A DNA stretch of 64,000 nt from Emergencia sp. (GTDB lineage Bacteria > Bacillota > Clostridia > Peptostreptococcales > Anaerovoracaceae). The position numbers were made by a program, and so were the translations under genes. Positions 25,954 to 34,011 of this stretch are shown in pieces (the stretch's first letter is position 1; each line of letters begins with the position of its first letter). The stretch is taken from the NCBI GenBank assembly GCA_022767345.1, contig JALEOD010000043.1, positions 1 to 64,000 of the forward strand. Reading direction: 5' to 3'. The notes beneath the pieces were generated by a model. That model searched no databases. It saw only the letters and a list, made by a program, of their open reading frames with translations, and had not been told where the DNA came from.

Positions 25954-27702
25954 GTGAAAGTAATTATTGGACAGGGCAGCTGCGGTATTGCAACAGGTGC
26001 GAAGAAAACCCAGGCTGCATTTGAAGAACAGATTGCAAAACACGGCGTTGACGCTGTACTGGATTTTACAGGATGCGTCGGAACCTGCTATCTGGAACCG
26101 ATTGTAGATGTTTATGAAGACAACGGCGATATGACCAGATACGTCAAGGTACAGCCGGATAAAGTAGAAAAAATCGTAGAGGAGCATCTAAAGGGCGGAA
26201 AGCCTGTTGCAGAATACGCGATTTCTGCTGAGGATGAACAGTTCCTCGAAAAACAGAAGAGAGTCGTTCTGAGACACTGCGGTTTGATTAATCCTGAAAA
26301 GATTGATGAGTATCTGGCAGTGGGCGGCTATGAAGCAACGAAGAAAGTCGTAACTTCCATGACCCAGGACGAGGTAATCGAAGAAATCAAGGTTTCCGGC
26401 CTCAGAGGAAGAGGCGGCGCAGGATTCCCGACCTGGTTTAAGTGGAATGCAGCAAAAGGAAATCCTGGAAAAGACAAATACATCGTATGTAATGCCGACG
26501 AAGGTGACCCGGGCGCATTCATGGACAGATCCGTTCTGGAAGGCGATCCTCATGCACTGATTGAAGGTATGATTATCGGCGGCTTTGCTATGGGCGCTAC
26601 AGAAGGTATCATCTACTGTCGTGCTGAATATCCGCTGGCAATCAAGAGACTGGAAAACGCTATGGAACAGGCAAGAGAAAAAGGTTTCCTGGGCAAGGAC
26701 ATCTTCGGATCTGGTTATGACTTTGACCTCAGAATCAAAGCCGGCGCCGGCGCATTTGTCTGCGGTGAAGAAACTGCGCTGATCGCATCTTTGGAAGGTG
26801 AGAGAGGTATGCCTAGACTGAAACCGCCTTTCCCTGCAGCAAAGGGTTACTGGCAGCAGCCTACTAACATCAACAACGTAGAAACCTTTGCCAACGTGCC
26901 TTGGATTATCGCAAACGGCGGTGCGGCCTTCGGCGCAATGGGTACAGAGCAGTCCAAGGGAACTAAGGTATTCGCTCTTGCTGGAAAGATTAAGAAGGGT
27001 GGACTTGTTGAAGTTCCAATGGGGCTTCCTCTGAAAGACGTCATCTTCGGTATCGGCGGCGGTATCAAGCAGGATAAGCAGTTTAAGGCTGTACAGATGG
27101 GCGGACCTTCCGGCGGATGTATTCCGGCTGATTTAATCGATACACCGGTTACATATGAAGATATCAACAAGACCGGCGCTATCGTAGGTTCCGGCGGTAT
27201 GATCGTTATGGACGAAGATACCTGTATGGTAGACATGGCAAGATACTTCCTTGACTTTACAAAGAAAGAATCCTGCGGAAAATGCAACTACTGCAGAATC
27301 GGTACCAAGAGAATGCTGGAAATCTTAGAAAGAATTACTGTCGGTGAAGGTAAGGACGGGGATATCGAACTCCTTGAAGAACTGGCAGCTAAGATTAAGG
27401 ACGGCGCTATGTGCGGTCTGGGTCAGACAGCGCCAAACCCGGTTCTGACTACCATTAAATATTTCAGAAACGAATATGAAGACCATATTTACAATAAAAA
27501 ATGTACAGCAAAAGCATGTAAGGAACTGATTTCCTTCGAAATTACAGACGCATGTAAGGGTTGTACGCTGTGTTCCAAGAAGTGTCCTGTGGGCGCTATC
27601 AGCGGAGAAGTAAAGGGTCAGCATGTCATTGACCAGACTAAGTGTATCAAGTGCGGCAAGTGTATGGAAAACTGCAAGTTTGGCGCAATTGAGAAAAAGT
27701 AG
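25954..27702 (+). CDS. NuoF/HydB-like NAD(P)H:FMN subunit
   Basis: Flavoprotein subunit (582 residues) that oxidises or reduces NAD(H) through FMN. In order: an N-terminal thioredoxin-like [2Fe-2S] domain with C residues in the first 50 residues; the FMN/NAD site GRGGAGFPTWFKW (about 152), CNADEGDPGAFMDR (about 179) and GAFVCGEETAL; a SLBB region; the N3-type [4Fe-4S] motif SCGKCNYC (about 439) with its distal cysteine in MCGLG; and two C-terminal ferredoxin clusters CKGCTLCSKKCP and CIKCGKCMENC. This is the full HydB/StnB layout, longer than NuoF of complex I. The start is GTG, five bases after AGGAGGTG. Confidence 0.95.
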   Translation: MKVIIGQGSCGIATGAKKTQAAFEEQIAKHGVDAVLDFTGCVGTCYLEPIVDVYEDNGDMTRYVKVQPDKVEKIVEEHLKGGKPVAEYAISAEDEQFLEKQKRVVLRHCGLINPEKIDEYLAVGGYEATKKVVTSMTQDEVIEEIKVSGLRGRGGAGFPTWFKWNAAKGNPGKDKYIVCNADEGDPGAFMDRSVLEGDPHALIEGMIIGGFAMGATEGIIYCRAEYPLAIKRLENAMEQAREKGFLGKDIFGSGYDFDLRIKAGAGAFVCGEETALIASLEGERGMPRLKPPFPAAKGYWQQPTNINNVETFANVPWIIANGGAAFGAMGTEQSKGTKVFALAGKIKKGGLVEVPMGLPLKDVIFGIGGGIKQDKQFKAVQMGGPSGGCIPADLIDTPVTYEDINKTGAIVGSGGMIVMDEDTCMVDMARYFLDFTKKESCGKCNYCRIGTKRMLEILERITVGEGKDGDIELLEELAAKIKDGAMCGLGQTAPNPVLTTIKYFRNEYEDHIYNKKCTAKACKELISFEITDACKGCTLCSKKCPVGAISGEVKGQHVIDQTKCIKCGKCMENCKFGAIEKK

Positions 27703-27717
27703 GGAGGAGGAATACAC

Positions 27718-30700
27718 ATGAATAAATTCAGAATGAATATTGATGGCAAAGAAGTATTTGGACTTCCTGGACAGACCATTTTAGAAGTGGCCAGAGATAA
27801 TGATATTTTTATCCCTACTCTTTGCTATGATGAAAGAACTGCCATTTACGGTGCCTGCGGACTTTGTGTTGTAGAAGTTGAAGGAAACCCTAAGCTCTGC
27901 AAAGCCTGCGCAACTACAGTAGCGCCGGGCATGGTAGTTATGACAAATACAGACAGAGTCGTAGAATCCAGAAAGACCAATCTGGAGCTGCTCATTTCCA
28001 ACCACAACGGTGACTGTAAAGCGCCTTGCGCTCTGGCTTGTCCTGCAGGAACTGACTGCCAGGGGTATGTAGGTCTTATCGCTAACGGCGAATTTGAAGC
28101 TGCTAACGAACTGATTAAGGATCGCATTCCGCTTCCTGCTTCCATCGGACGTGTATGCCCGCATCCTTGTGAAGATGCCTGCAGAAGAGGCCTTGTAGAC
28201 GAACCGATCAGCATTGCAGCCTTGAAGCGTTTTGCTGCTGACTACGATATGATGGAGGACGTTGTATTTGTTCCTGAAATCGAAGAGGAAACCGGTAAAT
28301 CCGTGGCAATCATCGGCGGCGGCCCGATGGGTCTTTCCGCAGCATATTTCCTGAGACAGAAAGGCCACGAAGTTACTATCTTCGACGCAATGCCGAAACT
28401 GGGCGGTATGCTTCGCTACGGTATTCCTGAATACAGACTGCCGAAAGAAGTTCTGGACGCAGAAATCGATATCATCGAATCTATGGGTGTTGAAATCGTG
28501 TCGAACTGTAAAGTCGGCGAAGATTTATCCTTTGATACAATCAGAGCGGATTACGACGCAGTACTTCTGGGTGTCGGCGCATGGGTATCCACCGGAGTTG
28601 GCTGTCCGGGAGAAGACGCTGACGGTGTAATCGGCGGTATCGACTTCCTGAGAAAGGTTGTTAGAAACCAGCACATCGACTTCGGTGAAAAAGTTGCCAT
28701 CGTCGGCGGCGGAAACACCGCAATGGACGCTTGCAGAACTGCTGTAAGACTGGGCGCAAAAGAAGTTTACAATATTTACAGAAGAACCAAGGACGAAATG
28801 CCTGCTGACAGAATTGAGATTGAAGAGGGTGAAGAGGAAGGCGTAATCTTCAAGAACCTGACGAACCCGCTTGAAATCATCAAGGATGAAAACGGCCACG
28901 TAAAACAGATGGTTCTGCAGGTCATGGAACTGGGTGAGCCTGATGCTTCCGGCAGAAGAAAGCCGATTCCGGTAGAAGGCAAGACTGAAACCATCGACGT
29001 AGATACTGTAATTCTGGCAATCGGTCAGGCAGTAGATGCTACGCCGTTTGATGTAGATAAGACCAGAAAGAACGCAATCGCATACGATCCGGATACTTTC
29101 ATGACAAGCATTCCTGGCGTATTTGCAGGCGGTGACTGCGGTAACGACAAGATTTCCATCGCAGTGGAAGCAATCGCAGACGCAGGCAAAGCTGCAGTTG
29201 TGATCGATTCCTACCTGAACGGCGAGGCTGTAAGCTACGAAAAGCCATTCTTCGTAGAAAGAGACGATGTAACAGAAAAGACCTTTGAAGATAGAGAAAG
29301 ACTTTGCAGAGAAAAGGCTGATCAGCTGACTGCTGCAGAGAGAAAAGATAACTTCTCCGAAGTCATCTTTGACGGACTGACAGAGGATCAGGCAGTAGCA
29401 GAAGCTTCCAGATGCCTGGAATGCGGCTGCCACGACTATTTTGAATGTAAGCTGATTGACTATGCAAACGAATATGATGTAGAACCTGAAAGATTTGCAG
29501 GGGACAAAAACATGATCGAGTTTAACGATGATCATCCGTTCATCGTAAGAGACCCGAACAAGTGTATCCTTTGCGGACTTTGCGTAAGAGTCTGCGATGA
29601 GGTAATGGGCGTTGGCGCTCTGGGCCTTGTACAGCGTGGTTTTGACACTGTTGTAAAACCGAACCTGGAAAAACCGCTGGCTGAGTCCGGCTGTGAATCC
29701 TGCGGTCAGTGTGTCAGCGTCTGCCCGGTAGGTGCGCTGCAGGAAAGACAGACTGTACAGAAGGAAGTACCTCTTGATACAGAAATTACTGAAACCACCT
29801 GCGCTTACTGCTCCGTAGGCTGTACCCTTGATTTAGAGTCCTATGGTGATATGCTGATTAAGGCAAATCCTTCCAGGGAAGGTTATGTCAATGCCGGCAT
29901 TTGCTGCGGAAAAGGTAAGTGGGGCTTTGATGCTGCAGTGCTTGAAGGCAAGGAAGTTGACCCGATGATTAAGGACGGCGACGATTTCCGCATGACTGAT
30001 TATCACGAAGCAATCGTGATGGCTGCTAAGAAGCTGGAAGCAGTGAAGGTAAGACACGGCATGGATTCTATCGCAGTTGCGATTTCTGACAGATATACCA
30101 ACGAAGAAGCATACGCGATGAAGAAATTTGCCCGCATTGCAGGGGCTAAGACTTTCTGCTTCAACACCAGAAAGAATGCGCTGACCGATGTACTGGGACT
30201 GGATGCTTCTCCAAATGCCATCGATGAACTTCTGTCCACAGAAGTGATTCTGGTGCCGGGATTCATCAAGAAGAACAATCCTGTCATCTGGAATAAGGTC
30301 AAGCAGGCTGCAGAAGCAGGCGCTAAGGTAATTGCAATCAATACACCGGAAACCCAGACTTCCTACGCCTTTGCTGAAAAGGTAATCGATACTGATAACA
30401 GCACTGCTTTCTTAAAGGGTCTTGCAAAAGCTCTGATTGACATGGGCAAGAAGAGCGACGCTGAAGGCTTCGACGCATTCGCAGCTTCCGTTGCAGACGC
30501 TGCAGTTTGCGATGAAATTAATGCAGTAGCTGAACTGTATGCAAAGGCAAAGAAAGCGATGATCGTATACCAGCAGAACGTGCTGTCTTATGAAGCGGCT
30601 GCACTCGTTGCTGAAATCGCACAGCTTTCCGGTCATATTGGAAAACCTAGAGATGGTATTCTCTGTGTAAAACCGAAGAATAACTCTCAGGGTCTTGTTG

Positions 30701-31233
30701 ACATGGGTATCCGTGCCGGCGCTGAGGCAATGGAAGGCGTGAAGGGCCTGATTATCTTTGGTGAAGATCCGGCTGCGGCAGGTTTCGATCTGTCCGGTCT
30801 GGAATTCCTGATGGTTTCCGATATTTATATAACAGAAACTGCGAAGAAAGCGGACGTATTCATTCCGGGCACTGGTTTTGCAAGCACTGACGGCACTTTC
30901 ACCAATACTGAAAGAAGATTGATGCCGGTTGAAGCTGCAATTGTTGAAGATGTTGACTTAAGCAACTGGGAAATTGCAGCTGAACTTGCAAACATATTTG
31001 AAGAAGAGTTCGGATTTGAAGACGAATCGGATATTTCCTGGGAAATGGACGATACACTGCCACTGTACAAATACGCTGAAATCGGCGAAGTGCTGGGCGG
31101 CGTGCTGACTCCGGTAAATCCTGTATTCATGGCAGCAGCAGACGCGAAGATGGTAGATGAACTGAAATCCACCGATGCTCTCATGAACATGATGGAAGAG
31201 AGACTGCCTGAAGCCGTATCCCCAACTGCGTAA
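27718..31233 (+). CDS. Multi-domain iron-sulfur flavoprotein (GltD/NuoG fusion, Stn-type)
   Basis: A 1171-residue fusion. In order: a [2Fe-2S] ferredoxin domain (CYDERTAIYGACGLC, about 35-49); a GltD/NfnB-like flavoprotein (about 100-560) with CPAGTDC and CPHPCEDAC cluster motifs, FAD loop IIGGGPMGLS (about 197) and NAD(P) loop VGGGNTAMD; a CLECGC motif; two [4Fe-4S] ferredoxin motifs CILCGLCVRVC and CESCGQCVSVC (about 616-680); and a molybdopterin-oxidoreductase-like domain starting with CAYCSVGC (about 697). The last domain has no Cys/Sec active-site motif and lacks the final dinucleotide-binding part, so it is NuoG-like and structural rather than a formate dehydrogenase. With the NuoE- and NuoF-like neighbours this fits a ferredoxin-linked NADH:NADP+ transhydrogenase of the Sporomusa (Stn) type; the assignment is from architecture only. 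Confidence 0.82.
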   Translation: MNKFRMNIDGKEVFGLPGQTILEVARDNDIFIPTLCYDERTAIYGACGLCVVEVEGNPKLCKACATTVAPGMVVMTNTDRVVESRKTNLELLISNHNGDCKAPCALACPAGTDCQGYVGLIANGEFEAANELIKDRIPLPASIGRVCPHPCEDACRRGLVDEPISIAALKRFAADYDMMEDVVFVPEIEEETGKSVAIIGGGPMGLSAAYFLRQKGHEVTIFDAMPKLGGMLRYGIPEYRLPKEVLDAEIDIIESMGVEIVSNCKVGEDLSFDTIRADYDAVLLGVGAWVSTGVGCPGEDADGVIGGIDFLRKVVRNQHIDFGEKVAIVGGGNTAMDACRTAVRLGAKEVYNIYRRTKDEMPADRIEIEEGEEEGVIFKNLTNPLEIIKDENGHVKQMVLQVMELGEPDASGRRKPIPVEGKTETIDVDTVILAIGQAVDATPFDVDKTRKNAIAYDPDTFMTSIPGVFAGGDCGNDKISIAVEAIADAGKAAVVIDSYLNGEAVSYEKPFFVERDDVTEKTFEDRERLCREKADQLTAAERKDNFSEVIFDGLTEDQAVAEASRCLECGCHDYFECKLIDYANEYDVEPERFAGDKNMIEFNDDHPFIVRDPNKCILCGLCVRVCDEVMGVGALGLVQRGFDTVVKPNLEKPLAESGCESCGQCVSVCPVGALQERQTVQKEVPLDTEITETTCAYCSVGCTLDLESYGDMLIKANPSREGYVNAGICCGKGKWGFDAAVLEGKEVDPMIKDGDDFRMTDYHEAIVMAAKKLEAVKVRHGMDSIAVAISDRYTNEEAYAMKKFARIAGAKTFCFNTRKNALTDVLGLDASPNAIDELLSTEVILVPGFIKKNNPVIWNKVKQAAEAGAKVIAINTPETQTSYAFAEKVIDTDNSTAFLKGLAKALIDMGKKSDAEGFDAFAASVADAAVCDEINAVAELYAKAKKAMIVYQQNVLSYEAAALVAEIAQLSGHIGKPRDGILCVKPKNNSQGLVDMGIRAGAEAMEGVKGLIIFGEDPAAAGFDLSGLEFLMVSDIYITETAKKADVFIPGTGFASTDGTFTNTERRLMPVEAAIVEDVDLSNWEIAAELANIFEEEFGFEDESDISWEMDDTLPLYKYAEIGEVLGGVLTPVNPVFMAAADAKMVDELKSTDALMNMMEERLPEAVSPTA

Positions 31234-31371
31234 GCGGTTGGTGGAACGTCTCATGGGAGGTGCAACCAAGAAAACGAGCAAAAGCGAAGTTTGATTGGAA
31301 ACGCACTACCGCGGAGATAGTACCTGCGGCACTGTATCGAGACAAATATAATGGAAGAACATTAAAATTTG

Positions 31372-31406
31372 AGCAGCCCCTGCGAATTTCGCAGGGGCTG
31401 CTTTTG
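31372..31406 (+). terminator. Terminator closing the Stn-like operon
   Basis: AGCAGCCCCTGCGAA and its complement form a near-loopless 15-base stem (31372-31402) with four T after it. It shows that this operon ends before the insertion sequence and does not run into hydA. The preceding 31234-31371 holds no supported gene. Confidence 0.9.
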
Positions 31407-31445
31407 AGATAGATGTATAAAATGATTTCAGAAAAACAATTTCTA

Positions 31446-31470
31446 TTCGCAGAATAACAAAATCTGCGAA
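31446..31470. repeat. Inverted repeat upstream of the insertion sequence
   Basis: TTCGCAGA (31446-31453) and TCTGCGAA (31463-31470) are perfect complements nine bases apart, followed by AT-rich promoter-like DNA up to the element. It may be an operator or part of a promoter region separated from its gene by the insertion. Confidence 0.4.
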
Positions 31471-31559
31471 AATATACAATTTTTCTATAGTATTATACAT
31501 GATAAAAAAGATAATTGCAATATCGGGAGTTTGACAGTTGAATCAGAGAAAAAACGCTG

Positions 31560-31587
31560 AGAGCCTTGAAAAAGCTCTATTTTTTTG
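31560..31587 (+). terminator. Terminator at the left end of the insertion sequence
   Basis: AGAGC (31560-31564) and GCTCT (31574-31578) flank a nine-base loop and are followed by eight bases of T-rich tail. Placed before the transposase, it would block transcription entering from outside, a common way to limit transposition. Confidence 0.6.
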
Positions 31588-31658
31588 TCAAATCCTCGAA
31601 AATTATTGCGGCATTTTGTGGCATTCTATGATATAATAGTGGTTGGGAGGAATACGAT

Positions 31659-33380
31659 ATGAGACTTACCATTTCAAAATCCAAGAATGCCGAACAATTG
31701 TACATTACGAAATCCATTCGAGTTAACAAAAACAAAACAACTTCTAAGATTGTTGTAAAATTAGGCTCCATGGCTTCTCTGCTTGCGGAGCATGATAACG
31801 ACAGAGACAAGGTCATCGCCTGGGCTAAAGAGCAAGCCAGAATCTATACCGAAGCTGAAGTACAGGGCTGCATGTCCGTTGATGTTTCCTTTACAGAGGT
31901 CAAACAGCTTGATTTAGGAAAACAATCCAGTTTCAACATTGGTTATCTTTTTCCTAAGATGGTTTACAGACAGTTGGAACTTGACAAAATATGCAAGAAC
32001 ATATCAGAACAGCACAAAATCAGTTACAATCTTTCAGATGTGCTTCAAATGCTGATTACGACAAGACTGATTGCACCTTCATCCAAGTTCTCATCCTACG
32101 AATACGCTTCAAAATTTCTGCAGCAGCCCACATTTGATTTACAGCATGTTTACAGAAGCCTGGATGTTCTTTCAGCCCATTCCGATGAGATACAGGCTGC
32201 AGTATACGAAAACAGCCAAAAGCTAATAGACAGAAACAAAGAAGTTCTTTTCTATGACTGTACCAATTACTTCTTTGAAATTGAGGAAGGACGCGGAGAT
32301 GCGCAGTATGGAAAAAGCAAAGAGCACAGACCGAATCCAATTGTGCAAATGGGATTATTCCTGGACGGAGACGGATTTCCGTTATGCTTTTCCATGTTTG
32401 CGGGCAATCAGAATGAACAGCCTACCCTGAAACCTCTCGAGAAGAAAATATTAAGAGAGTTCAATTTATCTGAATTCATCGTATGTACCGATGCCGGTCT
32501 TGCAAGCACCGAAAATAGAAAGTTTAACGCAATCAGCGGTCGTTCCTACATAGTCACCCAATCGTTGAAGACATTAAAGAGCTTTCTTCGTGAATGGGCA
32601 CTTGATCCTAACGACTGGAAACTGAATGGTTCGAATCATGTTTACAATATCGATGATATCGACGAACAGCTCCATAAGAATTCCATTTTCTACAAAGAAA
32701 GATGGATCAACGAAAACGGACTTGAACAGCGTCTGATTGTGTCCTACTCCATCAAAGAGCGTGACTATCAGAAAACCATTAGAGAAAAGCAGATTGCACG
32801 AGCAGAAAAGATTGTAAGGAATGGATTTAGCGCTGCAACCAGAAATCAAAACTCTCCAAAGAAATATTTATCTGAAACAAGAGTCACAGAAGATGGCGAA
32901 GTAGCAAGTAAAAAGATACTTTCCCTGGATTTAGATAAAATCGAAGCAGAAGCAAGGTTTGATGGTTTCTATGCAGTGTGCACAACACTTGAAAAGGACA
33001 TCAAAGAGATTCTACACATCAACAAAATGAGATGGCAGGTTGAGGCCGCCTTCAGAACAATGAAATCTGAATTCAAGGCAAGACCTGTTTATCTTAGAAA
33101 CGATGACAGAATCAATGCCCATTTCCTTACTTGTTTCCTTTCACTTCTAGTCTTGAAAATCATAGAGAAGAAAGTCGCAAGCAAATACTCTGAAGAACAG
33201 ATTCTCCACACGCTTAGAGATATGAGTGCTTATCGGCTGCGAGATCTTGGATACCTGAGTGCCTATACAAGAACGGAAATCACAGATGCTCTGCATGATG
33301 CCTTCGGATTCAGAACGGATTACGAGTTCCTGTCTGAGAAAACAATGAAAAAAATTTTAAAACTCGTTGAAAGAGGCTAA
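31659..33380 (+). CDS. IS1634-family transposase
   Basis: A 573-residue DDE transposase. FYDCTNYFFE (about 198) holds the first catalytic aspartate, VCTDAGLAS (about 275) the second, and the C-terminal region MRWQVEAAFRTMKSEF (about 455) the glutamate. The frame is intact with a GGGAGG ribosome site, so the copy may still be active. A TATAAT at 31632-31637 may be its -10 element. Confidence 0.92.
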   Translation: MRLTISKSKNAEQLYITKSIRVNKNKTTSKIVVKLGSMASLLAEHDNDRDKVIAWAKEQARIYTEAEVQGCMSVDVSFTEVKQLDLGKQSSFNIGYLFPKMVYRQLELDKICKNISEQHKISYNLSDVLQMLITTRLIAPSSKFSSYEYASKFLQQPTFDLQHVYRSLDVLSAHSDEIQAAVYENSQKLIDRNKEVLFYDCTNYFFEIEEGRGDAQYGKSKEHRPNPIVQMGLFLDGDGFPLCFSMFAGNQNEQPTLKPLEKKILREFNLSEFIVCTDAGLASTENRKFNAISGRSYIVTQSLKTLKSFLREWALDPNDWKLNGSNHVYNIDDIDEQLHKNSIFYKERWINENGLEQRLIVSYSIKERDYQKTIREKQIARAEKIVRNGFSAATRNQNSPKKYLSETRVTEDGEVASKKILSLDLDKIEAEARFDGFYAVCTTLEKDIKEILHINKMRWQVEAAFRTMKSEFKARPVYLRNDDRINAHFLTCFLSLLVLKIIEKKVASKYSEEQILHTLRDMSAYRLRDLGYLSAYTRTEITDALHDAFGFRTDYEFLSEKTMKKILKLVERG

Positions 33381-33405
33381 AAAATACTACATTTTCAAAA
33401 GAACA

Positions 33406-33451
33406 AAGAACTCCGATTCCCACTATTTCCAATGGGGTTCGGAGTTCTTGC
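33406..33451 (+). terminator. Terminator after the transposase
   Basis: AAGAACTCCGA (33406-33416) pairs perfectly with TCGGAGTTCTT (33439-33449), with an inner CCCA/TGGG pair. It lies inside the element near its right end. Confidence 0.75.
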
Positions 33452-33614
33452 TCTTACTAACTGTCCAACTCGGGACTATATCATAGATTCTCCGTTTTGT
33501 TCCGAAAAATATTGAACTTCTGAAGTTCTTTTATAATCATTTTGTCGACACAAATATCTGATAATTTGGGTATGACGGAAAGAATCAACCTACAGGGTGA
33601 TGAAGAAGAAAATA

Positions 33615-33789
33615 TGTGGATAACTTCCTTGTTGACAAATTAAAAAAATCGTGAAATGATTGGAAACACTTGTGTACAAGCCTAAAAATTTTCCACATGA
33701 ATAAGTTGAAAAAATTGTATACGATTTGGAAATAACTGTGCATAAGACGTCCAAAGGTGCATTTTCTGCCATATTTTTGGTGTGGAAAA
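33615..33789. promoter_or_regulatory. Cluster of four DnaA boxes in a 600-bp gene-free stretch
   Basis: Four matches to the DnaA box TTWTNCACA lie within 175 bases: TTATCCACA (reverse, 33615-33623, the perfect box), TTTTCCACA (forward, 33689-33697), TTATGCACA (reverse, 33737-33745) and TTTTCCACA (reverse, 33781-33789). A one-mismatch box lies near 33670-33678. Very AT-rich DNA follows (33840-33920). No replication initiation gene is present and gene direction does not switch here, so I read it as a DnaA-binding or titration cluster rather than the main origin. The rest of 33476-33920 has no supported gene. Confidence 0.55.
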
Positions 33790-33920
33790 TTCCTTTCATA
33801 GACTAAAGGGGAAAGGGGATTTTTTCCCTAATGCGGAAAAAAGATATTTCTGAATTTATGTTAGATTATAAAACTATATTTGTGTTAAAAAATAAACTTT
33901 TTTAAAATTTTTTGTATACT

Positions 33921-33949
33921 TTGACAAAAAATAAGACGAGTGCTATAAT
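33921..33949 (+). promoter_or_regulatory. Consensus sigma-A promoter of the hydrogenase operon
   Basis: Perfect TTGACA (33921-33926), 17 bases, perfect TATAAT (33944-33949), the strongest promoter in the window. The leader contains a short GGAGC/GCTCC hairpin (33967-33982) before the GGAGG ribosome site. Confidence 0.9.
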
Positions 33950-34011
33950 ATAACATGTAATATTTTGGAGCAACTCGGCTCCGAAAAGGAAATGAATGGA
34001 GGTTAGTTTGA

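Larger units (their letters stand above)
31524..33475 (+). mobile_element. IS1634-family insertion sequence
   Basis: A single transposase gene flanked by imperfect inverted repeats. The left end reads inward TCGGGAGTTTGACAGTT (from 31523) and the right end, reverse strand from about 33475, TCCCGAGTTGGACAGTT, 14 of 17 matching. Exact ends are uncertain by a few bases and I cannot define a target duplication; ATATC occurs on both sides (31520-31524 and 33478-33482) but is not equidistant from the repeats. It lies between two redox operons, each with its own control signals. Confidence 0.8.

Noticed and set aside
28525-29535. Long reverse open frame opposite the 1171-residue fusion
   Set aside because: Cysteine- and phenylalanine-rich shadow of a strongly biased gene; no start site or motif.
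27718-31233. Formate dehydrogenase catalytic subunit
   Set aside because: The molybdopterin-like domain lacks the Cys/Sec motif and the C-terminal cofactor-binding part, and the N-terminal half is a GltD-like flavoprotein.
31520-33482. ATATC as target-site duplication of the insertion sequence
   Set aside because: It is present on both sides but at different distances from the inverted repeats, so it may be chance.
33476-33950. Main chromosomal origin (oriC) at the DnaA-box cluster
   Set aside because: No dnaA, dnaN or rpmH nearby, and genes on both sides run mostly forward, so replication-linked strand bias does not switch here.
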